Shown here piece by piece: positions 63,884 to 64,000 of a stretch of DNA of 64,000 bases; position 1 is the stretch's first letter, and every line of letters begins with the position of its first letter. Below the pieces are notes generated by a model. The model saw nothing but the letters and a program-made list of their open reading frames with translations. It made no database searches and was not told where the DNA came from. Made by a program: the position numbers and the translations under genes. The DNA is from Bacteriovoracaceae bacterium (lineage in GTDB: Bacteria > Bdellovibrionota > Bacteriovoracia > Bacteriovoracales > Bacteriovoracaceae), in assembly GCA_028101965.1 (NCBI GenBank), contig JAOHMI010000005.1:18191-82190 (forward strand), given 5' to 3'.

Positions 63884-64000
63884 ACATTGAAGACTGGGGA
63901 AACAGAGAGCACTTTTTTCATATAATGCTTCTTGTTATTCATTCATTAGAGTATCTTTTATCTTTGCATCATGTGAGTATATAAGAATCTCTTACCGGGT

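Noticed and set aside
1..64000. tRNA, rRNA, insertion sequences and prophage genes
   Set aside because: I looked on both strands for cloverleaf arms, transposase motifs and phage structural genes and saw none.

Overview
This AT-rich window looks like chromosomal DNA from a Bdellovibrionota bacterium, most likely a relative of the Bacteriovorax/Halobacteriovorax/Peredibacter group. That is an inference from gene content, because no rRNA or other marker gene is present. The strongest pointers are three regulators of the TIGR02147 family, which is typical of Bdellovibrio-like bacteria and Fibrobacter, a very high share of signal-peptide and lipoprotein genes, and a large set of secreted hydrolases. 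I see no tRNA, rRNA, CRISPR array, prophage or insertion sequence. Operons are short, strands alternate often, and convergent genes commonly share a few bases at their 3' ends.

Layout. 1-8.4 kb: hypothetical exported proteins, release factor 3 (prfC), a DUF885 metalloprotein, a cysteine-cluster protein and a Bcr/CflA-type MFS exporter. 8.5-15.5 kb: a NYN-domain protein, the first TIGR02147 regulator with its secreted partner, a MORN_2 protein, a GxSxG hydrolase, small exported proteins, and a cysteine-rich DUF1573-like gene split by a frameshift in an A9 run. 15.7-22.9 kb: a secreted protein with a Bacteroidota-type (T9SS type B/CHU_C) C-terminal domain, a TraB/Tiki-like lipoprotein, a DnaQ-UvrC-type nuclease fusion, and a cytochrome c, haem-barrel and TPR-barrel cluster. 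22.9-24.7 kb: a tandem structured repeat and a decayed third copy bracket an orphan LanC-like enzyme. 25.8-34.7 kb: an unusual c-type haem cluster made of a DUF1588/1585-like protein, a lipoprotein, a Tat-exported DUF1501-like protein and a 1431-residue lipoprotein with three CxxCH motifs. 34.7-45.5 kb: a tandem paralogue pair, a DUF4234 protein, an ArsP-type permease followed by a papain-like protease, a queuosine-mannosyltransferase-like enzyme, an nSMase-like exonuclease/phosphatase, a second DUF885 protein and a DEAD-box helicase with an RGD/RRG tail. 45.6-54.5 kb: a GNAT acetyltransferase, a secreted NUC1 nuclease, the second TIGR02147 module with a polyglutamine partner, and a LysR regulator. 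54.5-64 kb: small exported proteins, an S41 protease, a secreted kinase-like protein, an MltB-type transglycosylase, a trypsin-like protease and the third TIGR02147 module.

How the genes fit together. Many products are exported degradative enzymes (nuclease, papain-like, trypsin-like and S41 proteases, murein transglycosylase, phosphodiesterase, lipase-like hydrolase). This suits a predatory or scavenging cell, although the sequence alone does not prove predation. The best candidates for undescribed systems are the TIGR02147 regulator plus GGD/GGE-motif secreted protein module, found three times, and the haem-c/DUF1501-like export cluster at 26.5-34.7 kb.
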